DNA of 64,000 bases from Halomonas colorata (GCF_014897985.1 NZ_JABUZA010000013.1:1-64000); one strand, 5' to 3'; numbered from the stretch's first letter, positions 25,921-37,673 are shown. Translations and numbers: made by a program. Notes: generated from the sequence alone by a model not told the origin.

Positions 25921-28524
25921 GTGCTTGAAGCATATCGCCAACATGTCGAGGAACGCGCCGCCGAGGGCGTACCCGCCAAGCCTTTAAACGCCGAGCAAGT
26001 TGCCGCCTTGATTGAGCTTTTGAAAACCCCTCCGGCCGGTGAAGAAGAATTCATCCTTGACCTGATTACCAACCGGGTTCCGCCGGGTGTTGATGAAGCC
26101 GCTTATGTAAAAGCGGGCTTTCTTACCGCTATCGCCAAATGCGAAGCTTCCTCGCCGCTGATCGATAAAATCCATGCAGTCAAGCTGCTGGGTACGATGC
26201 AAGGCGGTTACAACATCGTTTCCATGGTCGAGCTTCTGGATAACGAAGAGCTTGCCCGCGAAGCCGGCGAACAGCTCAAGCACACCCTGCTGATGTTTGA
26301 CGCCTTCCACGATGTCGAAGAGCGCGCCAAAAATGGCAACAGCGTTGCCAAGGACGTTATTCAGTCCTGGGCTGAAGCAGAGTGGTTCCTTTCCAAGCCT
26401 GCTTTGGAAGAAAAGATCACCCTGACCGTCTTCAAGGTACCGGGTGAGACCAACACCGATGACCTGTCACCAGCCCCCGATGCCTGGTCGCGCCCGGATA
26501 TCCCTTTGCACGCCAATGCCATGCTCAAAAACGAGCGTGACGGCATTGTGCCTGAAGTACCCGGCTCCATGGGCCCGCTCAAGCAGATTGAAGAAGTTAA
26601 AGCCAAGGGCTTCCCGGTCGCTTACGTTGGTGACGTAGTGGGTACCGGTTCTTCACGCAAATCAGCCACCAACTCTGTGCTGTGGTTCTTTGGTGACGAC
26701 ATCCCTTACGTTCCCAACAAGCGCGCTGGCGGCTTCTGCTTTGGCAGCAAGATTGCTCCGATCTTCTTCAACACCATGGAAGATTCCGGTGCGCTTCCGG
26801 TTGAGCTGGACGTCACCAAGCTGGCAATGGGCGATGTGATCGACGTTTACCCCTATGCAGGCAAAGTATGCAAGCACGGCACCGACGAAGTAATCACCAC
26901 CTTTGAACTGAAGACCCAGCTGATTCTGGATGAAGTACGTGCTGGCGGCCGTATTCCGTTGATTATCGGCCGCGGCCTTACGGGCAAAGCACGCGAGTCT
27001 TTAGGTTTGGAAGCGTCTGACTTATTCCGTCTGCCCGACCAGCCCAAGGACACCGGCAAAGGCTTTACCCTGGCGCAGAAAATGGTCGGCAAGGCGTGCG
27101 GCCTGGAAGGCGTTCGTCCGGGTATGTACTGCGAACCTAAAATGTCCACGGTCGGCTCTCAGGACACCACGGGCCCGATGACCCGTGACGAACTGAAAGA
27201 TCTGGCTTGTTTAGGCTTCCAGGCTGACTTGGTCATGCAGTCGTTCTGTCACACTGCCGCTTATCCCAAGCCGGTTGACGTGGACACTCACCACACCCTG
27301 CCTGACTTCATCATGAACCGTGGTGGTGTATCGCTGCGTCCTGGCGACGGTATCATCCACAGCTGGCTGAACCGTATGCTGCTGCCTGACACAGTGGGCA
27401 CCGGTGGCGACTCGCACACCCGTTTCCCGCTGGGTATCTCGTTCCCGGCCGGTTCTGGCCTGGTTGCGTTCGCAGCCGCTACCGGCGTTATGCCGCTGGA
27501 TATGCCGGAATCCGTACTGGTTCGCTTTAAAGGCAAGCGCCAGCCTGGCGTTACCCTGCGCGACCTGGTTCACGCCATTCCGCTTTACGGTATTAAGCAG
27601 GGCCTTCTGACGGTTGATAAAGCCAACAAGAAGAATGCGTTCTCTGGCCGCGTACTGGAAATCGAAGGCCTTGAAGACCTGACGGTCGAGCAGGCGTTCG
27701 AACTTTCCGATGCCTCTGCCGAGCGCTCTGCCGCGGGCTGTACCATTACGCTGTCGGATGAGAGCGTCACTGAGTACCTGAAATCCAACATCACCCTGCT
27801 CAAGTGGATGATTGCCAACGGCTACGGCGATGAACGTACGATTAGTCGTCGTATCGAAGGCATGGAAGCATGGCTTGCTAACCCGAGCCTGATGCGCGCC
27901 GATGCCGACGCTGAATACGCCGAAGTGATCGAAATTGATCTGTCCGAGATCAAAGAGCCGGTACTTTGCGCGCCTAACGATCCTGACGACGCTCGCTTGC
28001 TCTCTGATGTAGCCGGCGAAAAAATTGACGAAGTCTTTATCGGCTCGTGCATGACCAACATTGGTCACTTCCGCGCAGCAGGTAAACTTCTTGAAAAGCA
28101 GCCTGCAGGCAGCCTGAAAACTCGCCTGTGGCTGGCACCGCCGACCAAAATGGACCAGCACCAGTTGACCGAAGAGGGCTACTACGGCATTTATGGTCGT
28201 GCCGGTGCGCGTATGGAAATGCCGGGATGTTCACTGTGTATGGGTAACCAGGCGCGCGTTGCGGCAAAAAGCACCGTAGTGTCTACGTCTACACGTAACT
28301 TCCCGAACCGTTTAGGTGATGGTGCCAACGTGTACCTCGCCTCAGCGGAACTAGCCGCCGTTGCTGCGGTTGAAGGTCGCCTGCCAAGCGTTGAAGAGTA
28401 TCAGCGTTACATGAGTGAATTTGACGCCATGGCGGGAGAGATCTATCGTTACATGAACTTCCACGAAATTGAGGAATATCAGAAGATTGCCTCAAACGTG
28501 ATCCCGGTTGCTCAAGAAGCGTAA
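25921..28524 (+). CDS. acnB: Bifunctional aconitate hydratase 2 / 2-methylisocitrate dehydratase
   Basis: This 867-residue TCA-cycle enzyme interconverts citrate and isocitrate via cis-aconitate. The start is GTG, giving [17 protein letters not shown], which matches the family N-terminus; a GAGAGG ribosome site is 8 nt upstream. The N-terminal HEAT-like and swivel domains typical of AcnB precede the catalytic core. Cluster cysteines are in [15 protein letters not shown] and [27 protein letters not shown] is the substrate-binding motif. It has a strong terminator after the stop. Many AcnB proteins also bind RNA when the cluster is lost; that cannot be judged here. Confidence 0.96.
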   Translation: MLEAYRQHVEERAAEGVPAKPLNAEQVAALIELLKTPPAGEEEFILDLITNRVPPGVDEAAYVKAGFLTAIAKCEASSPLIDKIHAVKLLGTMQGGYNIVSMVELLDNEELAREAGEQLKHTLLMFDAFHDVEERAKNGNSVAKDVIQSWAEAEWFLSKPALEEKITLTVFKVPGETNTDDLSPAPDAWSRPDIPLHANAMLKNERDGIVPEVPGSMGPLKQIEEVKAKGFPVAYVGDVVGTGSSRKSATNSVLWFFGDDIPYVPNKRAGGFCFGSKIAPIFFNTMEDSGALPVELDVTKLAMGDVIDVYPYAGKVCKHGTDEVITTFELKTQLILDEVRAGGRIPLIIGRGLTGKARESLGLEASDLFRLPDQPKDTGKGFTLAQKMVGKACGLEGVRPGMYCEPKMSTVGSQDTTGPMTRDELKDLACLGFQADLVMQSFCHTAAYPKPVDVDTHHTLPDFIMNRGGVSLRPGDGIIHSWLNRMLLPDTVGTGGDSHTRFPLGISFPAGSGLVAFAAATGVMPLDMPESVLVRFKGKRQPGVTLRDLVHAIPLYGIKQGLLTVDKANKKNAFSGRVLEIEGLEDLTVEQAFELSDASAERSAAGCTITLSDESVTEYLKSNITLLKWMIANGYGDERTISRRIEGMEAWLANPSLMRADADAEYAEVIEIDLSEIKEPVLCAPNDPDDARLLSDVAGEKIDEVFIGSCMTNIGHFRAAGKLLEKQPAGSLKTRLWLAPPTKMDQHQLTEEGYYGIYGRAGARMEMPGCSLCMGNQARVAAKSTVVSTSTRNFPNRLGDGANVYLASAELAAVAAVEGRLPSVEEYQRYMSEFDAMAGEIYRYMNFHEIEEYQKIASNVIPVAQEA

Positions 28525-28594
28525 CCACTCTATCGCCGATGCTCGCAACATCACAGAAGAGATGACGATTCATTACTTCTGAGTCGATGACCGA

Positions 28595-28631
28595 ACGCCC
28601 CACACGATACATAGTTGTGGGGCGTTTTTTT
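28595..28631 (+). terminator. Intrinsic terminator of acnB
   Basis: A 10-bp GC-rich stem (28595-28604 with 28616-28625) is followed by an uninterrupted T run (28625-28631). It lies 70 nt after the acnB stop. Confidence 0.85.
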
Positions 28632-28714
28632 ATACTCAATACCTTGAGTAGCCACTTGCGAGCGCCCCCAGATACTGCCAATCTGTGGAATCATCCTAAT
28701 GATTTAAAAAGACA

Positions 28715-30601
28715 ATGCAGCCACTGACCCACCTTGGCTCCGCCTTACTAAAAACACTGCGTGACCATCTGCGGCCCTTGATCGCCTATCATCTGTTTTT
28801 TACGCTACTAGCCTCAGCTTTGTTATTACCCTTAATTGGATGGATAACTCAGGGCATGCTTGCCCAGTTAAAGCGCACGGTCGTCACCAACGATGAGTTG
28901 ATCAGCCTGATATTCAGCCCCTTGGGTCTTGCTGGCATGCTGGTAGGTCTGGGCTTTACGTTTTTGATCATTTACTGGCAACAGGCAGGCATGCTGCAGG
29001 TCGCCGTGCGCCCGCGCGGTAATCATTACCGGCTTGCCTTTGAGGCACTCTGGCTAAGCTTTCGCCGCGTGCCTGCACTTGCTGGGCTGGTTGTCCTTCA
29101 GGTAGGTACGCATCTGCTGCTGCTGGCACCCTTTATGGCGGGCCTCGCCTGGCTTTATGACGTTTGGCTAAGCGGCATTGACCCTTACTACCTACAGCGC
29201 GTAAAGCCGCCTGTGCTCTGGTACTTTATCGCCTGTGCCCTTCCGCTTGTGTTTACCTGGATGGGGTTAGCCGCCTGGCTTTATTTACGCTGGCTGCTGG
29301 CGCTCCCTCTGGTAGCCCTGGAAAACTGCCACCCGCTACACGCTCTAAAGCGCAGCGTGTATTTGACGCGCGGATGGCACCGCTCGATAGGCGCCGCCGT
29401 ACTTACCCTGCTACTGCTTATTATTGCGCTACCTATTGTCACGACCATCGCGTTTGACACGCTGGTAACACCGTTGCTCTGGTGGTTACCCGAACATAAC
29501 GCGTTTTTGATCCCGGCCATGTTTGCCTATTTGACCGGCTATCTGCTGTTAACCCTGGCGATCACTTTTATCGGCATTGTGGCCAACGCGCTGCTTTGCG
29601 CCTGTTTGTACCTTCAGTTAGCTCACCGTGAGATGCGCCCAGCGCCCCCACCCGAAAGCGCCAGCCCTGGCCGTTTCGCTTGGGCTGTGGAGCTTAGCGT
29701 TCTGCTCTTTGCTGGCTTACAGGCCTGGTGGATTTTAAATAGCTTCGAACTACGCGATAACGTCGAGGTGATCGCTCACCGCGGCAGCTCCATGGTAGCG
29801 CCCGAAAACACCCTGGCGGCCGTGGATCAGGCCCTGATTGACAAGGCCGATTATGTTGAGCTGGATGTACGCCTGACGGCCGATGAGCAGGTCATGATTT
29901 ACCATGATCGCAGCCTAGCAAGATTAACCGGTGATGATCGCGAATTTGGCGATCTGACTCGCGAGGAACTTAGCCAATATGATATAGGCAGCTGGTTCGG
30001 GGATGCCTTTCAAAATGAACCCATAGCAAGCCTTGAAGAAGTCCTGGACCACGTACGGGGTAAAGCCGGATTAATGATTGATATGAAGTCATTGCCCGGC
30101 CAAGAGCAGGCGCTCGCTAACGCTGTAATTGAGCAGCTACGATCAGAAACGGATTTCCGTTACGCGTGCTGGGCTGCAAGCAACAATCCTTTAGCTGCTT
30201 ATGGGCAGTGTGGCTTTCCTGATGCGCTCAGAGATATGCGGGTTGCCACCGTATCACCTACGCTGGTCACGTATATAAAAGATTACGTTCCTGAACTGCG
30301 TGTCACGCTGCTTGCCCAGCTGATTCTGCCCGGCACATTAGACAGGCGCAGCTTCGATGCATTAGGGCTTCGCCATAACCGCATTAGTGAAGAGGAAGTG
30401 CGTCTGGCAGCGCTTTATGGCTATGAAATACACGCCTGGACGGTGAACGACCGTGCCCGCATGTCAACGCTAATTGATTTAGGCGTTGACGCTATCATTA
30501 CGGATCACCCAAGCCGCCTACGTGAGCTTATTGAGGAGCGCCAAGCGCTAAGTGATGGGTCGTTGCTGCTAGTGAAACTGCGTAATTGGCTGCGTCAGTG
30601 A
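28715..30601 (+). CDS. Membrane-fused glycerophosphodiester phosphodiesterase
   Basis: This is a 628-residue two-part protein. Residues 1-350 are a membrane domain with about eight helices, of the kind annotated as glycerophosphoryl diester phosphodiesterase membrane domain. Residues about 352-620 are a TIM-barrel GDPD with the catalytic signature VIAHRGSSMVAPENTL, the metal-binding VELDVRLTADEQVMIYHD and the late IHAWTVND stretch. It probably hydrolyses glycerophosphodiesters from phospholipid turnover to glycerol 3-phosphate and an alcohol. The membrane part may pass lipidic substrates or anchor the enzyme. The catalytic domain follows the last helix, and its side of the membrane is not certain. 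Confidence 0.87.
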   Translation: MQPLTHLGSALLKTLRDHLRPLIAYHLFFTLLASALLLPLIGWITQGMLAQLKRTVVTNDELISLIFSPLGLAGMLVGLGFTFLIIYWQQAGMLQVAVRPRGNHYRLAFEALWLSFRRVPALAGLVVLQVGTHLLLLAPFMAGLAWLYDVWLSGIDPYYLQRVKPPVLWYFIACALPLVFTWMGLAAWLYLRWLLALPLVALENCHPLHALKRSVYLTRGWHRSIGAAVLTLLLLIIALPIVTTIAFDTLVTPLLWWLPEHNAFLIPAMFAYLTGYLLLTLAITFIGIVANALLCACLYLQLAHREMRPAPPPESASPGRFAWAVELSVLLFAGLQAWWILNSFELRDNVEVIAHRGSSMVAPENTLAAVDQALIDKADYVELDVRLTADEQVMIYHDRSLARLTGDDREFGDLTREELSQYDIGSWFGDAFQNEPIASLEEVLDHVRGKAGLMIDMKSLPGQEQALANAVIEQLRSETDFRYACWAASNNPLAAYGQCGFPDALRDMRVATVSPTLVTYIKDYVPELRVTLLAQLILPGTLDRRSFDALGLRHNRISEEEVRLAALYGYEIHAWTVNDRARMSTLIDLGVDAIITDHPSRLRELIEERQALSDGSLLLVKLRNWLRQ

Positions 30602-30656
30602 CGCGCAAGACGGGCTAAACTGCCTGTTTTTGCACGTCACTGATAAGGGCAATAAA

Positions 30657-32447
30657 TTAGTCGCCCATTACGACGCCTTCACGGCGCGGGTCTGCTCCAC
30701 CAAACAGCGTACCGTCTTCAAGACGGCGGATTGCCTGTAGGCCGCTAGTGAGTACACGTTCACTTATCGTGTGACCATACGCCTCAAGCGCCTGCTTGGT
30801 TGCATCGGGGAAGCGGCCCTCTTCGAGATAGACATCGCCACCGGTGGTAATGGCATGGGGCAGATTAAGCGCCTCTTGGGCATTCATGCCCCAATCACGC
30901 ATGGCGACTAGGGTACGTGCCGTATAGTGAATAATCGCAGCACCGCCTGGCGACCCAAGGCTCGCCACCAATTCGCCCGTCTCTCCGTCAAACACCAGCG
31001 TAGGACTCATGCTCGAACGTGGGCGTTTGCCCGGTTCAACGCGGTTGGCAACCGGCTCACCGTCTACTTCGGGTACAAAAGAAAAGTCCGTGAGTTCATT
31101 GTTAAGCAAATAACCGCCCGGTAAACCAGTCCCGCCATCGGCCATAATGCGCGAGCCAAACGCCTGCTCAATGGAAGTCGTCATGGCAATTGCGTTGCCC
31201 TCGCCATCGATGATACTGATATGGCTGGTCCCATACTCGGGCTGCGTTGGCTGAGAAGCCCAACTAACGTTTTGCTCGCCTGGGTTGCCCGGCTGCGCGC
31301 TGTCACCCATGCTGGTGTCACCAATTAGCTCGCTGCGTGAAGCCAGGTAATCCGGCGCCAGCATCAAAGTCCAGTCCCCGCCTGGCGCTTCGACAAAGTC
31401 AGGGTCGGCGATATAGCGACCTCGATCGGCAAACGCCAGCCGCGAGGCCTCGAGAAACTGATGCAGCCAACCACTGCTTGATACGCCGTCATCCAAGGGC
31501 GCTTCCAGCAGAGGCCGCTGATCCAACATGCCAAGTATTTGCATGATAGTAATGTGCCCTGAGGACGGTGGTGGAAAGCCGCATACCTCCCACTGCTGCC
31601 AAGGGGTACACAGCGGGTCTCGCTCAACCGCCTGGTAATCCTGAATATCCTCCAGTGTCATGCTGCCTGGGCGAACATCATGGCTCTGCACGCGGTTGAC
31701 TAAATCTTCGGCAATCTCACCCTCATAAAGCGCGGCACTTCCCTGGGAAGCAATACGGCGCAGTATTTCGGCTAGCGCTGGGTTTTTCAGGGTATCGCCA
31801 ACGGCTAGCGGTTCACCGTCTGCGTTATAGTAAAACTGTCCGGCTAGTGGATCGTTTTTTAACGCTTCATCGCTTGTAAGACTGGTATGCAAACGCTGGC
31901 TAACGGCAAAGCCTTCTTCAGCAAGCGTAATCGCAGGTACAAACAGTTCTTCCCAAGCTAATTGGCCATGCTCTTTATGTGCCTGCTCCAGCATTCGCAC
32001 CGTTCCCGGCACGCCGACTGAAAGCCCGCTCGCCACGGCATCCATAAAAGGCAGCGGCTCGCCGTCTTGCATGAACAGCTCACCGGTTACCGCCGCGGGC
32101 GCCGTTTCGCGGCCATCGTAGGCCTGAACATCAGAACCGTCGTAATGCATTAAAAAGGCACCGCCGCCAATACCGCTGGACTGTGGTTCCACAAGTGTTA
32201 ATACCATCTGCACGGCAATGGCCGCGTCAACGGCATTACCGCCATTGGCGAGCACTTGATAACCCGCATCAGTGGCCAGCGGATTAGCCGCCGCGACAGC
32301 GAATGACGCAGCCGACCAACCGGGCTTCTCCTCATAGCCCGACCCGACTTCTGGGGTCACTGATGGCGTTTCATAGCTAAACCCAAAGCTATACAGCGGC
32401 ACTAACAACAATCCTGATAGCGCTACATTAACCTTTACTGGGGACAT
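30657..32447 (-). CDS. ggt: Gamma-glutamyltransferase
   Basis: This 596-residue N-terminal-nucleophile hydrolase has an N-terminal signal sequence (hydrophobic segment about 8-22) for export to the periplasm. The precursor would self-cleave before T407 in PEYGTSHIS, giving large and small subunits. Downstream GSRIM, PGKRPRSSMSPT and SLGSPGGAAIIH are substrate-binding and family motifs. It splits glutathione and gamma-glutamyl peptides, recovering glutamate and Cys-Gly. The ribosome site GAGGG lies 7 nt before the ATG. It converges on the GDPD gene and follows ppsA on the same strand with a terminator-like hairpin between. Confidence 0.94.
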   Translation of the reverse strand: MSPVKVNVALSGLLLVPLYSFGFSYETPSVTPEVGSGYEEKPGWSAASFAVAAANPLATDAGYQVLANGGNAVDAAIAVQMVLTLVEPQSSGIGGGAFLMHYDGSDVQAYDGRETAPAAVTGELFMQDGEPLPFMDAVASGLSVGVPGTVRMLEQAHKEHGQLAWEELFVPAITLAEEGFAVSQRLHTSLTSDEALKNDPLAGQFYYNADGEPLAVGDTLKNPALAEILRRIASQGSAALYEGEIAEDLVNRVQSHDVRPGSMTLEDIQDYQAVERDPLCTPWQQWEVCGFPPPSSGHITIMQILGMLDQRPLLEAPLDDGVSSSGWLHQFLEASRLAFADRGRYIADPDFVEAPGGDWTLMLAPDYLASRSELIGDTSMGDSAQPGNPGEQNVSWASQPTQPEYGTSHISIIDGEGNAIAMTTSIEQAFGSRIMADGGTGLPGGYLLNNELTDFSFVPEVDGEPVANRVEPGKRPRSSMSPTLVFDGETGELVASLGSPGGAAIIHYTARTLVAMRDWGMNAQEALNLPHAITTGGDVYLEEGRFPDATKQALEAYGHTISERVLTSGLQAIRRLEDGTLFGGADPRREGVVMGD

Positions 32448-32516
32448 TACAGCACCCTCTTGCGTCTTAGAAATATCAAGGCAATAACCAAACCAAAGCG
32501 TAGCCTATAAAACGCA

Positions 32517-32542
32517 TGTGCCCGGCACAATGGCCGGGCACA
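32517..32542 (-). terminator. Hairpin after ppsA
   Basis: A 10-bp GC-rich stem (32517-32526 with 32533-32542, 6-nt loop) lies 25 nt beyond the ppsA stop. On the minus strand it is followed by ATGCGTTTTA, a weak T tract, so it is a probable but imperfect terminator. Confidence 0.6.
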
Positions 32543-32566
32543 AAATTACTGGCTCGCTGTTCAGCA

Positions 32567-34942
32567 CTAGCTAATCGTTTCGCCTGCCAGCATGAACCAC
32601 GTTTCAAGCACTGCGTCTGGGTTTAAGGAAACAGAATCGATTCCTTGCTCCATCAGCCACTTAGCCAGCTCAGGGTGATCCGAAGGCCCCTGACCGCAGA
32701 TACCAACATATTTACCTTGCGCCTTACAGGCTTGAATCGCCATTGCCAGCAACTTTTTAACAGCGGCATTACGCTCATCAAATAGATGCGCCACGATACC
32801 CGAGTCACGATCCAGCCCCAGCGTTAGCTGTGTCAGGTCGTTAGAGCCAATCGAGAAACCGTCGAAATATTCGAGGAATTCGTCAGCAAGCAGCGCATTG
32901 GCCGGCAACTCACACATCATGATAACTTTCAGGCCACTATCACCACCGCGCGCTAAACCATTGGCCGCTAATAGATCAACGACCTCTTTAGCTTCATCCG
33001 TGGTGCGTACGAACGGCACCATGATTTCGATGTTATCGAACCCCATTTCCTCACGCACGTATTTCAATGCGCGACACTCAAGCTCAAAACAGGGACGGAA
33101 CGAATCCGAAATGTAGCGCGAAGCACCACGGAAGCCCAGCATGGGATTTTCTTCACCCGGCTCATAAAGCTTGCCGCCAATTAAGTTCTCGTACTCATTT
33201 GATTTAAAATCAGACAGCCGCACAATGACTCGCTGAGGATAGAACGCTGCCGCCAGCGTAGAAATCCCTTCCACCAGCTTGTCCACGTAGAAGGTCACCG
33301 GGTCGGCATAGCCAGACGTGCGCAGATCAATCACCTGCTGCAGGTCAGCGGGTAGCGTTGCATAATCCAGTAGCGCCTTAGGATGAACGCCAATCATACG
33401 ATTAATAATGAACTCTAGACGGGCAAGCCCTACGCCAGCGTTAGGTAGACTTGAAAACCCAAACGCGCGATCAGGGTTGCCCACGTTCATCATGATTTTG
33501 AACGGGATTTCAGGCATAGCATCGACGCTTGATACTTTGCAGTCAAAATCCAGTAGCCCTTCGTAAACGTGCCCCGTATCACCTTCAGCACAGGAAACGG
33601 TGACATCCATGCCTTCTCTAAGCTGTTGCGTTGCATCACCACAGCCAACCACCGCAGGTATGCCTAGCTCGCGGGCAATAATCGCCGCGTGGCAGGTACG
33701 CCCACCGCGATTGGTGACGATGGCAGAAGCCCGCTTCATAATAGGCTCCCAGTCTGGATCGGTCATGTCGGTTACCAGAATATCACCGTCTAGCACCTTA
33801 TCCATCTCTTCGGGGCTCATGACTACTTTTACCGTACCACGACCAATGCGCTGACCGATCGCCCGGCCGGTAATCAGCGTACGCCCCTTCTCGCGCAGCT
33901 GAAAACGCTCTAATTTGCCGCCTTCCTGCTGTGAAACTACCGTCTCAGGACGCGCCTGAACGATGTAAAGTTCGCCATCATCACCATCGAGCGCCCACTC
34001 AATATCCATCGGACGCTGGTAATGTTGCTCAATTGTGACGGCCTGACGGGCAAGATCCATCACTTGCTGATCGTTTATGCAGAAGCAGCCGCGCTGGTTA
34101 AGCGGCACATCAACGGTTTCAACGGACTTCCCAGCACTGGTTTCCTGGCCGTAGATCATCTTGATTAACTTGGAACCCAAGTTACGGCGCAGAACCGCCG
34201 GGCGGCCAGCTGCCAGGGTGCCCTTATGGACATAAAATTCGTCAGGGTTAACGGCTCCCTGCACGACGGTTTCGCCTAGCCCCCACGAGGCGGTAACGAA
34301 CACGGCATCGCGGTAACCCGACTCAGTATCCAGGGTGAACATAACCCCTGAGGCACCCGTTTCAGAACGCACCATTTTTTGAACGCCCGCCGACAGTGCG
34401 ACGTTTTCATGGGCGTAGCCGCGGTGAACGCGGTAAGAAATTGCACGGTCATTAAACAGCGACGCGAATACTTCATGAACAGCGCGCTTAATATTGTCGA
34501 AACCTTCAATGTTCAGAAAGGTTTCCTGCTGACCAGCAAAGGAGGCATCTGGAAGATCTTCAGCAGTCGCCGAGCTGCGTACCGCCACTTTTAACTGAGG
34601 ATGTTGCTCCTGCAGCTGCGTATAAGCTTGGCGCAGTGCGCTTTCAAACGCGGGCGGCAGCGGTGTATCAATGACCCACTGGCGGATATTGCGACCGGCT
34701 TCAGCCAGTGCGTTAACATCATCAACGTCCAGGCGCGCCAAGGTGCTGTTAATGCGCTCATTGAGCCCTTCATGCGAGAGAAACTCACGATAAGCGTGAG
34801 CAGTAGTGGCAAACCCACCAGGTACGGTTACCCCTACACCTGACAAGTTGGAAATCATCTCGCCAAGCGAGGCATTCTTACCACCCACGCGTTCGACGTC
34901 CGCCATACCTAGCTGATCGAACCACAGAATGTACTCTTCCAC
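32567..34942 (-). CDS. ppsA: Phosphoenolpyruvate synthase
   Basis: This 791-residue enzyme converts pyruvate, ATP and water to phosphoenolpyruvate, AMP and phosphate, a gluconeogenic step. Domains are in the usual order: ATP-grasp ([10 protein letters not shown], later [19 protein letters not shown]), the phosphohistidine domain with [14 protein letters not shown], and the PEP/pyruvate barrel ([29 protein letters not shown]). The start is GTG 34942 with GAGGGGG upstream, giving a length equal to E. coli PpsA (792); an upstream TTG-like extension adds unrelated residues. It is divergent from its regulator ppsR, and the two share the 34943-35171 control region. Confidence 0.95.
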   Translation of the reverse strand: MEEYILWFDQLGMADVERVGGKNASLGEMISNLSGVGVTVPGGFATTAHAYREFLSHEGLNERINSTLARLDVDDVNALAEAGRNIRQWVIDTPLPPAFESALRQAYTQLQEQHPQLKVAVRSSATAEDLPDASFAGQQETFLNIEGFDNIKRAVHEVFASLFNDRAISYRVHRGYAHENVALSAGVQKMVRSETGASGVMFTLDTESGYRDAVFVTASWGLGETVVQGAVNPDEFYVHKGTLAAGRPAVLRRNLGSKLIKMIYGQETSAGKSVETVDVPLNQRGCFCINDQQVMDLARQAVTIEQHYQRPMDIEWALDGDDGELYIVQARPETVVSQQEGGKLERFQLREKGRTLITGRAIGQRIGRGTVKVVMSPEEMDKVLDGDILVTDMTDPDWEPIMKRASAIVTNRGGRTCHAAIIARELGIPAVVGCGDATQQLREGMDVTVSCAEGDTGHVYEGLLDFDCKVSSVDAMPEIPFKIMMNVGNPDRAFGFSSLPNAGVGLARLEFIINRMIGVHPKALLDYATLPADLQQVIDLRTSGYADPVTFYVDKLVEGISTLAAAFYPQRVIVRLSDFKSNEYENLIGGKLYEPGEENPMLGFRGASRYISDSFRPCFELECRALKYVREEMGFDNIEIMVPFVRTTDEAKEVVDLLAANGLARGGDSGLKVIMMCELPANALLADEFLEYFDGFSIGSNDLTQLTLGLDRDSGIVAHLFDERNAAVKKLLAMAIQACKAQGKYVGICGQGPSDHPELAKWLMEQGIDSVSLNPDAVLETWFMLAGETIS

Positions 34943-35171
34943 GCAACCCCCTCGCTTTAAGACGTTGATGCAATCTTTTAGACCGCTAATCATTGACCAT
35001 GTCACCCTATCACCGTGCCAACCTATTCGCCATTGGTCTAATAGCGAAGGGAGTGGAGGATTTTTACAACAAAACGCGAATATGGTCGATTTATGTAGTG
35101 GCCAGGGACGTTGTGCTTAACGAATGCTCGGCACACAATAGCAACCCGATTATTGATTGGCGGACGTGTTT

Positions 35172-36005
35172 ATGAAGCGGACAGCTTTTTTTATTTCTGA
35201 TGGCACCGGCATTACGGCCGAAAGCTTGGGCCGAAGCCTGTTGGCCCAGTTCAGCGATGTTGAAATCAACATGCTGACCAAGCCTTATATCGATACGCTT
35301 GAAAAAGCCGAAGCGCTTGCTCAGATTATTGAATCCACTGCGGCCCGCGATGGTCAGCAGCCAATTATTATCGACACCATTGTTGATCAGCAAATACGTG
35401 ATGTGATTCGCAAAGCTCCGGGCTTCAAGGTGGATATTTTTTCTACCTTTTTGAAACCATTGGAGCAGGAGTTAGGTACTCATTCGTCTTACAGCGTAGG
35501 CAGAACCCACTCGATTGGCAGTGACGATGTGTATATGGACCGGATTCATTCGGTGCACTTCGCACTTGATAACGACGATGGCGCCCGCACGCACCAATAC
35601 GATAAAGCCGATATTATTCTGGTAGGCGTATCGCGCTGCGGAAAAACGCCCACGTCGCTTTATTTGGCGCTTCAGTTTGGCATTCGAGCGGCTAACTACC
35701 CGCTTACCGAGGACGACCTTGACGAAGACGGCACGCTCAAGCTGCCCAAGGCATTAGCACCACACCGGCGCAAGCTGTTTGGTTTAACTATCGATGCCCG
35801 CAGGCTATCCGCCATACGCAATGAACGTCGGCCGAACAGCCGCTATAGCTCAATGGATCAGTGTTTGCAGGAAGTCGAACAGGCCGAAGCGCTTTACCGG
35901 ATTATGCATATCCCGTTTATCGATGCGACGCGCTTTTCTGTGGAAGAAATCTCGACACGGATGATTGCAGAGACCGGCTTAGCGCGGCGTTTCTCCCCTC
36001 GCTAA
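35172..36005 (+). CDS. ppsR: Phosphoenolpyruvate synthase regulatory protein (kinase/phosphorylase)
   Basis: This 277-residue DUF299 protein phosphorylates PpsA on the threonine next to its catalytic histidine with ADP, and removes the phosphate by phosphorolysis. The P-loop GVSRCGKT (152-159) is the nucleotide site. The N-terminal [19 protein letters not shown] is highly conserved. ATG 35172 is preferred over an in-frame TTG at 35157, because it gives the family N-terminus. The divergent arrangement with ppsA is conserved in many proteobacteria. Confidence 0.94.
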   Translation: MKRTAFFISDGTGITAESLGRSLLAQFSDVEINMLTKPYIDTLEKAEALAQIIESTAARDGQQPIIIDTIVDQQIRDVIRKAPGFKVDIFSTFLKPLEQELGTHSSYSVGRTHSIGSDDVYMDRIHSVHFALDNDDGARTHQYDKADIILVGVSRCGKTPTSLYLALQFGIRAANYPLTEDDLDEDGTLKLPKALAPHRRKLFGLTIDARRLSAIRNERRPNSRYSSMDQCLQEVEQAEALYRIMHIPFIDATRFSVEEISTRMIAETGLARRFSPR

Positions 36006-36031
36006 GCCGACATTGAATAACACAGTTACAA

Positions 36032-36610
36032 CTACATTCCTTTAGGGGCGAAGATACCCGGGGCGTTACGCCAGTAGCCTTTGTAATCCATCCCGAAACC
36101 AAAGACATAGCGGTCCGCGACTTCTAAGCTGCAGTAATCAGCTTTCAAGCCCGGCACCGCTTTTCGATCATGCTGCTTATCCACCAGTACCGCCGTCGTC
36201 ACGCTGGCAGCCTGGGCTTCTTTGCAATAGCCAAGTATCGCGGCGAGCGTCGACCCTTCATCCAGAATGTCATCCACGATCACTACATGCCGTCCAGCCA
36301 TCGGTACTTCAGGCGACACGCGCCAAAAAAGCTCGCCGCCACGCAGCTCGTTGCGGTAACGCGTAGCGTGTAGGTAGTCGACTTCCAGCGGAAAGCCCAA
36401 GCGGGTCAGCAAATGGCCGGTTGTGATTAATCCACCGTTCATAACACAATAAAAAACCGGCAGCTTATCGCCTAAATCCTTGGTGATCGCTTCGGCCATG
36501 CGATCTAGAGCGCGCTCAACCTGCTGCTGGGAAATCAAACAGTCGGCGGTATCCATGAGCTGGCGCATCGAGTCCAGCGACTCAAGGGCCTCTTTATCCA
36601 GTTTAGACAT
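36032..36610 (-). CDS. hpt: Hypoxanthine(-guanine) phosphoribosyltransferase
   Basis: This is a 192-residue type I phosphoribosyltransferase. The PRPP loop is VVIVDDILDEGSTLAAI. The flexible loop is in the segment EVDYLHATRYRNELRGGELFW, and the C-terminal DRYVFGFGMDYKGYWRN binds the purine. The divergence from E. coli Hpt but similarity to pseudomonad Hpt suggests hypoxanthine preference. ATG 36610 with GGGGAG upstream is chosen; an in-frame TTG at 36625 has no ribosome site. It lies 52 nt downstream of nagZ, probably at the end of the psrA-ykuD-nagZ-hpt unit. Confidence 0.92.
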   Translation of the reverse strand: MSKLDKEALESLDSMRQLMDTADCLISQQQVERALDRMAEAITKDLGDKLPVFYCVMNGGLITTGHLLTRLGFPLEVDYLHATRYRNELRGGELFWRVSPEVPMAGRHVVIVDDILDEGSTLAAILGYCKEAQAASVTTAVLVDKQHDRKAVPGLKADYCSLEVADRYVFGFGMDYKGYWRNAPGIFAPKGM

Positions 36611-36662
36611 TGGGTTACTCCCCAAAAAGTAGCAGTATTACGAAAAGAAAAATCAGGTGGGA

Positions 36663-37673
36663 TTAGAGCGCTTCGAGCTTGGCATGCGTTCGTCGCCAGC
36701 GCCCCAGCGCCGTCAGCGCATCCAAATCAGGGCGTGCACGCCCATAGCGCAGTTTTGCAGGTCGCTTATTGGCAACCCCCTGGCAGGCATCTATCACATC
36801 CAGGGCAGCGGCGCGGTCGTTACACACCAACAACATATCGCAACCAGCCGCGAGCGCAGCAGCGGCACGTTCACGTGGCTCGCCCGCTTCGTGAGCGCCC
36901 GCCATACTTAAATCATCTGAAAAAATGCAGCCTTTAAAGCCCAGCGATTCACGCAGCATGCCCAGCCAGCTGGGTGAAAAACCCGCCGGGCGTGTATCAA
37001 ACGCTCGATAAATCACATGCGCGGGCATGATGCCATCAAGCTTAGGGGCAAGTCGTTCAAAGGGGACAAGGTCGCGTTGCTTAATCGTCTCCATTGAACG
37101 CTCATCGACAGGCAAGGCAACGTGGGAATCTGCGGCTACACCGCCGTGACCAGGAAAATGCTTACCTACCGCCGCCATACCTGCCTGGTGCAAGCCTTCC
37201 ACAAAGGCCGCGCCTAGTTGGGCTACGTGGTGAGGGTCACCACTAAAGCTACGATCGCCTATCACGCTGGAAATGCCGCTATCGACATCGAGTACCGGCG
37301 CAAAACTGATATCCAGCCCGCACGCGGCCATTTCCATACCTAGCAGCCAGCCCGCATCAATGGCAAGCAAGGTGCCTTCTTCGGGGTCCTGAACATAGCG
37401 CTCACCAATGCGGGCCATGGCTGGCAGCCGGGTAAGCCCCTTTTTAATGCGTTGAACGCGGCCTCCCTCTTGGTCTACCGCCAGCAGCAGATCACCGCGC
37501 ACACGCCGGATATCACTGCACAGCTTGCGCACCTGGTAGGCGTCTTCCACATTACGGGCAAACAGAATGACGCCACCAACGGCGGGTTCAAGCAGTAAGC
37601 GCTTTTCAGCGCTGTTCAATCGCGGCCCTTCCAGGTCGAGCATGACCGGGCCAATAGGTTGAGTCATTATCAT
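36663..37673 (-). CDS. nagZ: Beta-N-acetylhexosaminidase NagZ
   Basis: This 336-residue cytoplasmic glycoside hydrolase family 3 enzyme removes GlcNAc from 1,6-anhydro-muropeptides in peptidoglycan recycling. Signature [14 protein letters not shown] carries the catalytic dipeptide; [16 protein letters not shown] and [10 protein letters not shown] (nucleophile Asp) are present. ATG 37673 or 37667 could be the start. Its product muropeptides are the inducers of AmpR-type beta-lactamase control in relatives. The neighbour upstream is a YkuD enzyme lacking a signal peptide, which could act on the same cytosolic intermediates. Confidence 0.94.
   Translation of the reverse strand: MIMTQPIGPVMLDLEGPRLNSAEKRLLLEPAVGGVILFARNVEDAYQVRKLCSDIRRVRGDLLLAVDQEGGRVQRIKKGLTRLPAMARIGERYVQDPEEGTLLAIDAGWLLGMEMAACGLDISFAPVLDVDSGISSVIGDRSFSGDPHHVAQLGAAFVEGLHQAGMAAVGKHFPGHGGVAADSHVALPVDERSMETIKQRDLVPFERLAPKLDGIMPAHVIYRAFDTRPAGFSPSWLGMLRESLGFKGCIFSDDLSMAGAHEAGEPRERAAAALAAGCDMLLVCNDRAAALDVIDACQGVANKRPAKLRYGRARPDLDALTALGRWRRTHAKLEAL

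Noticed and set aside
27211-28161. Long open frame antisense to acnB
   Set aside because: It lies fully inside a clearly conserved gene; the product has no recognisable motif, and its length reflects codon bias of acnB.
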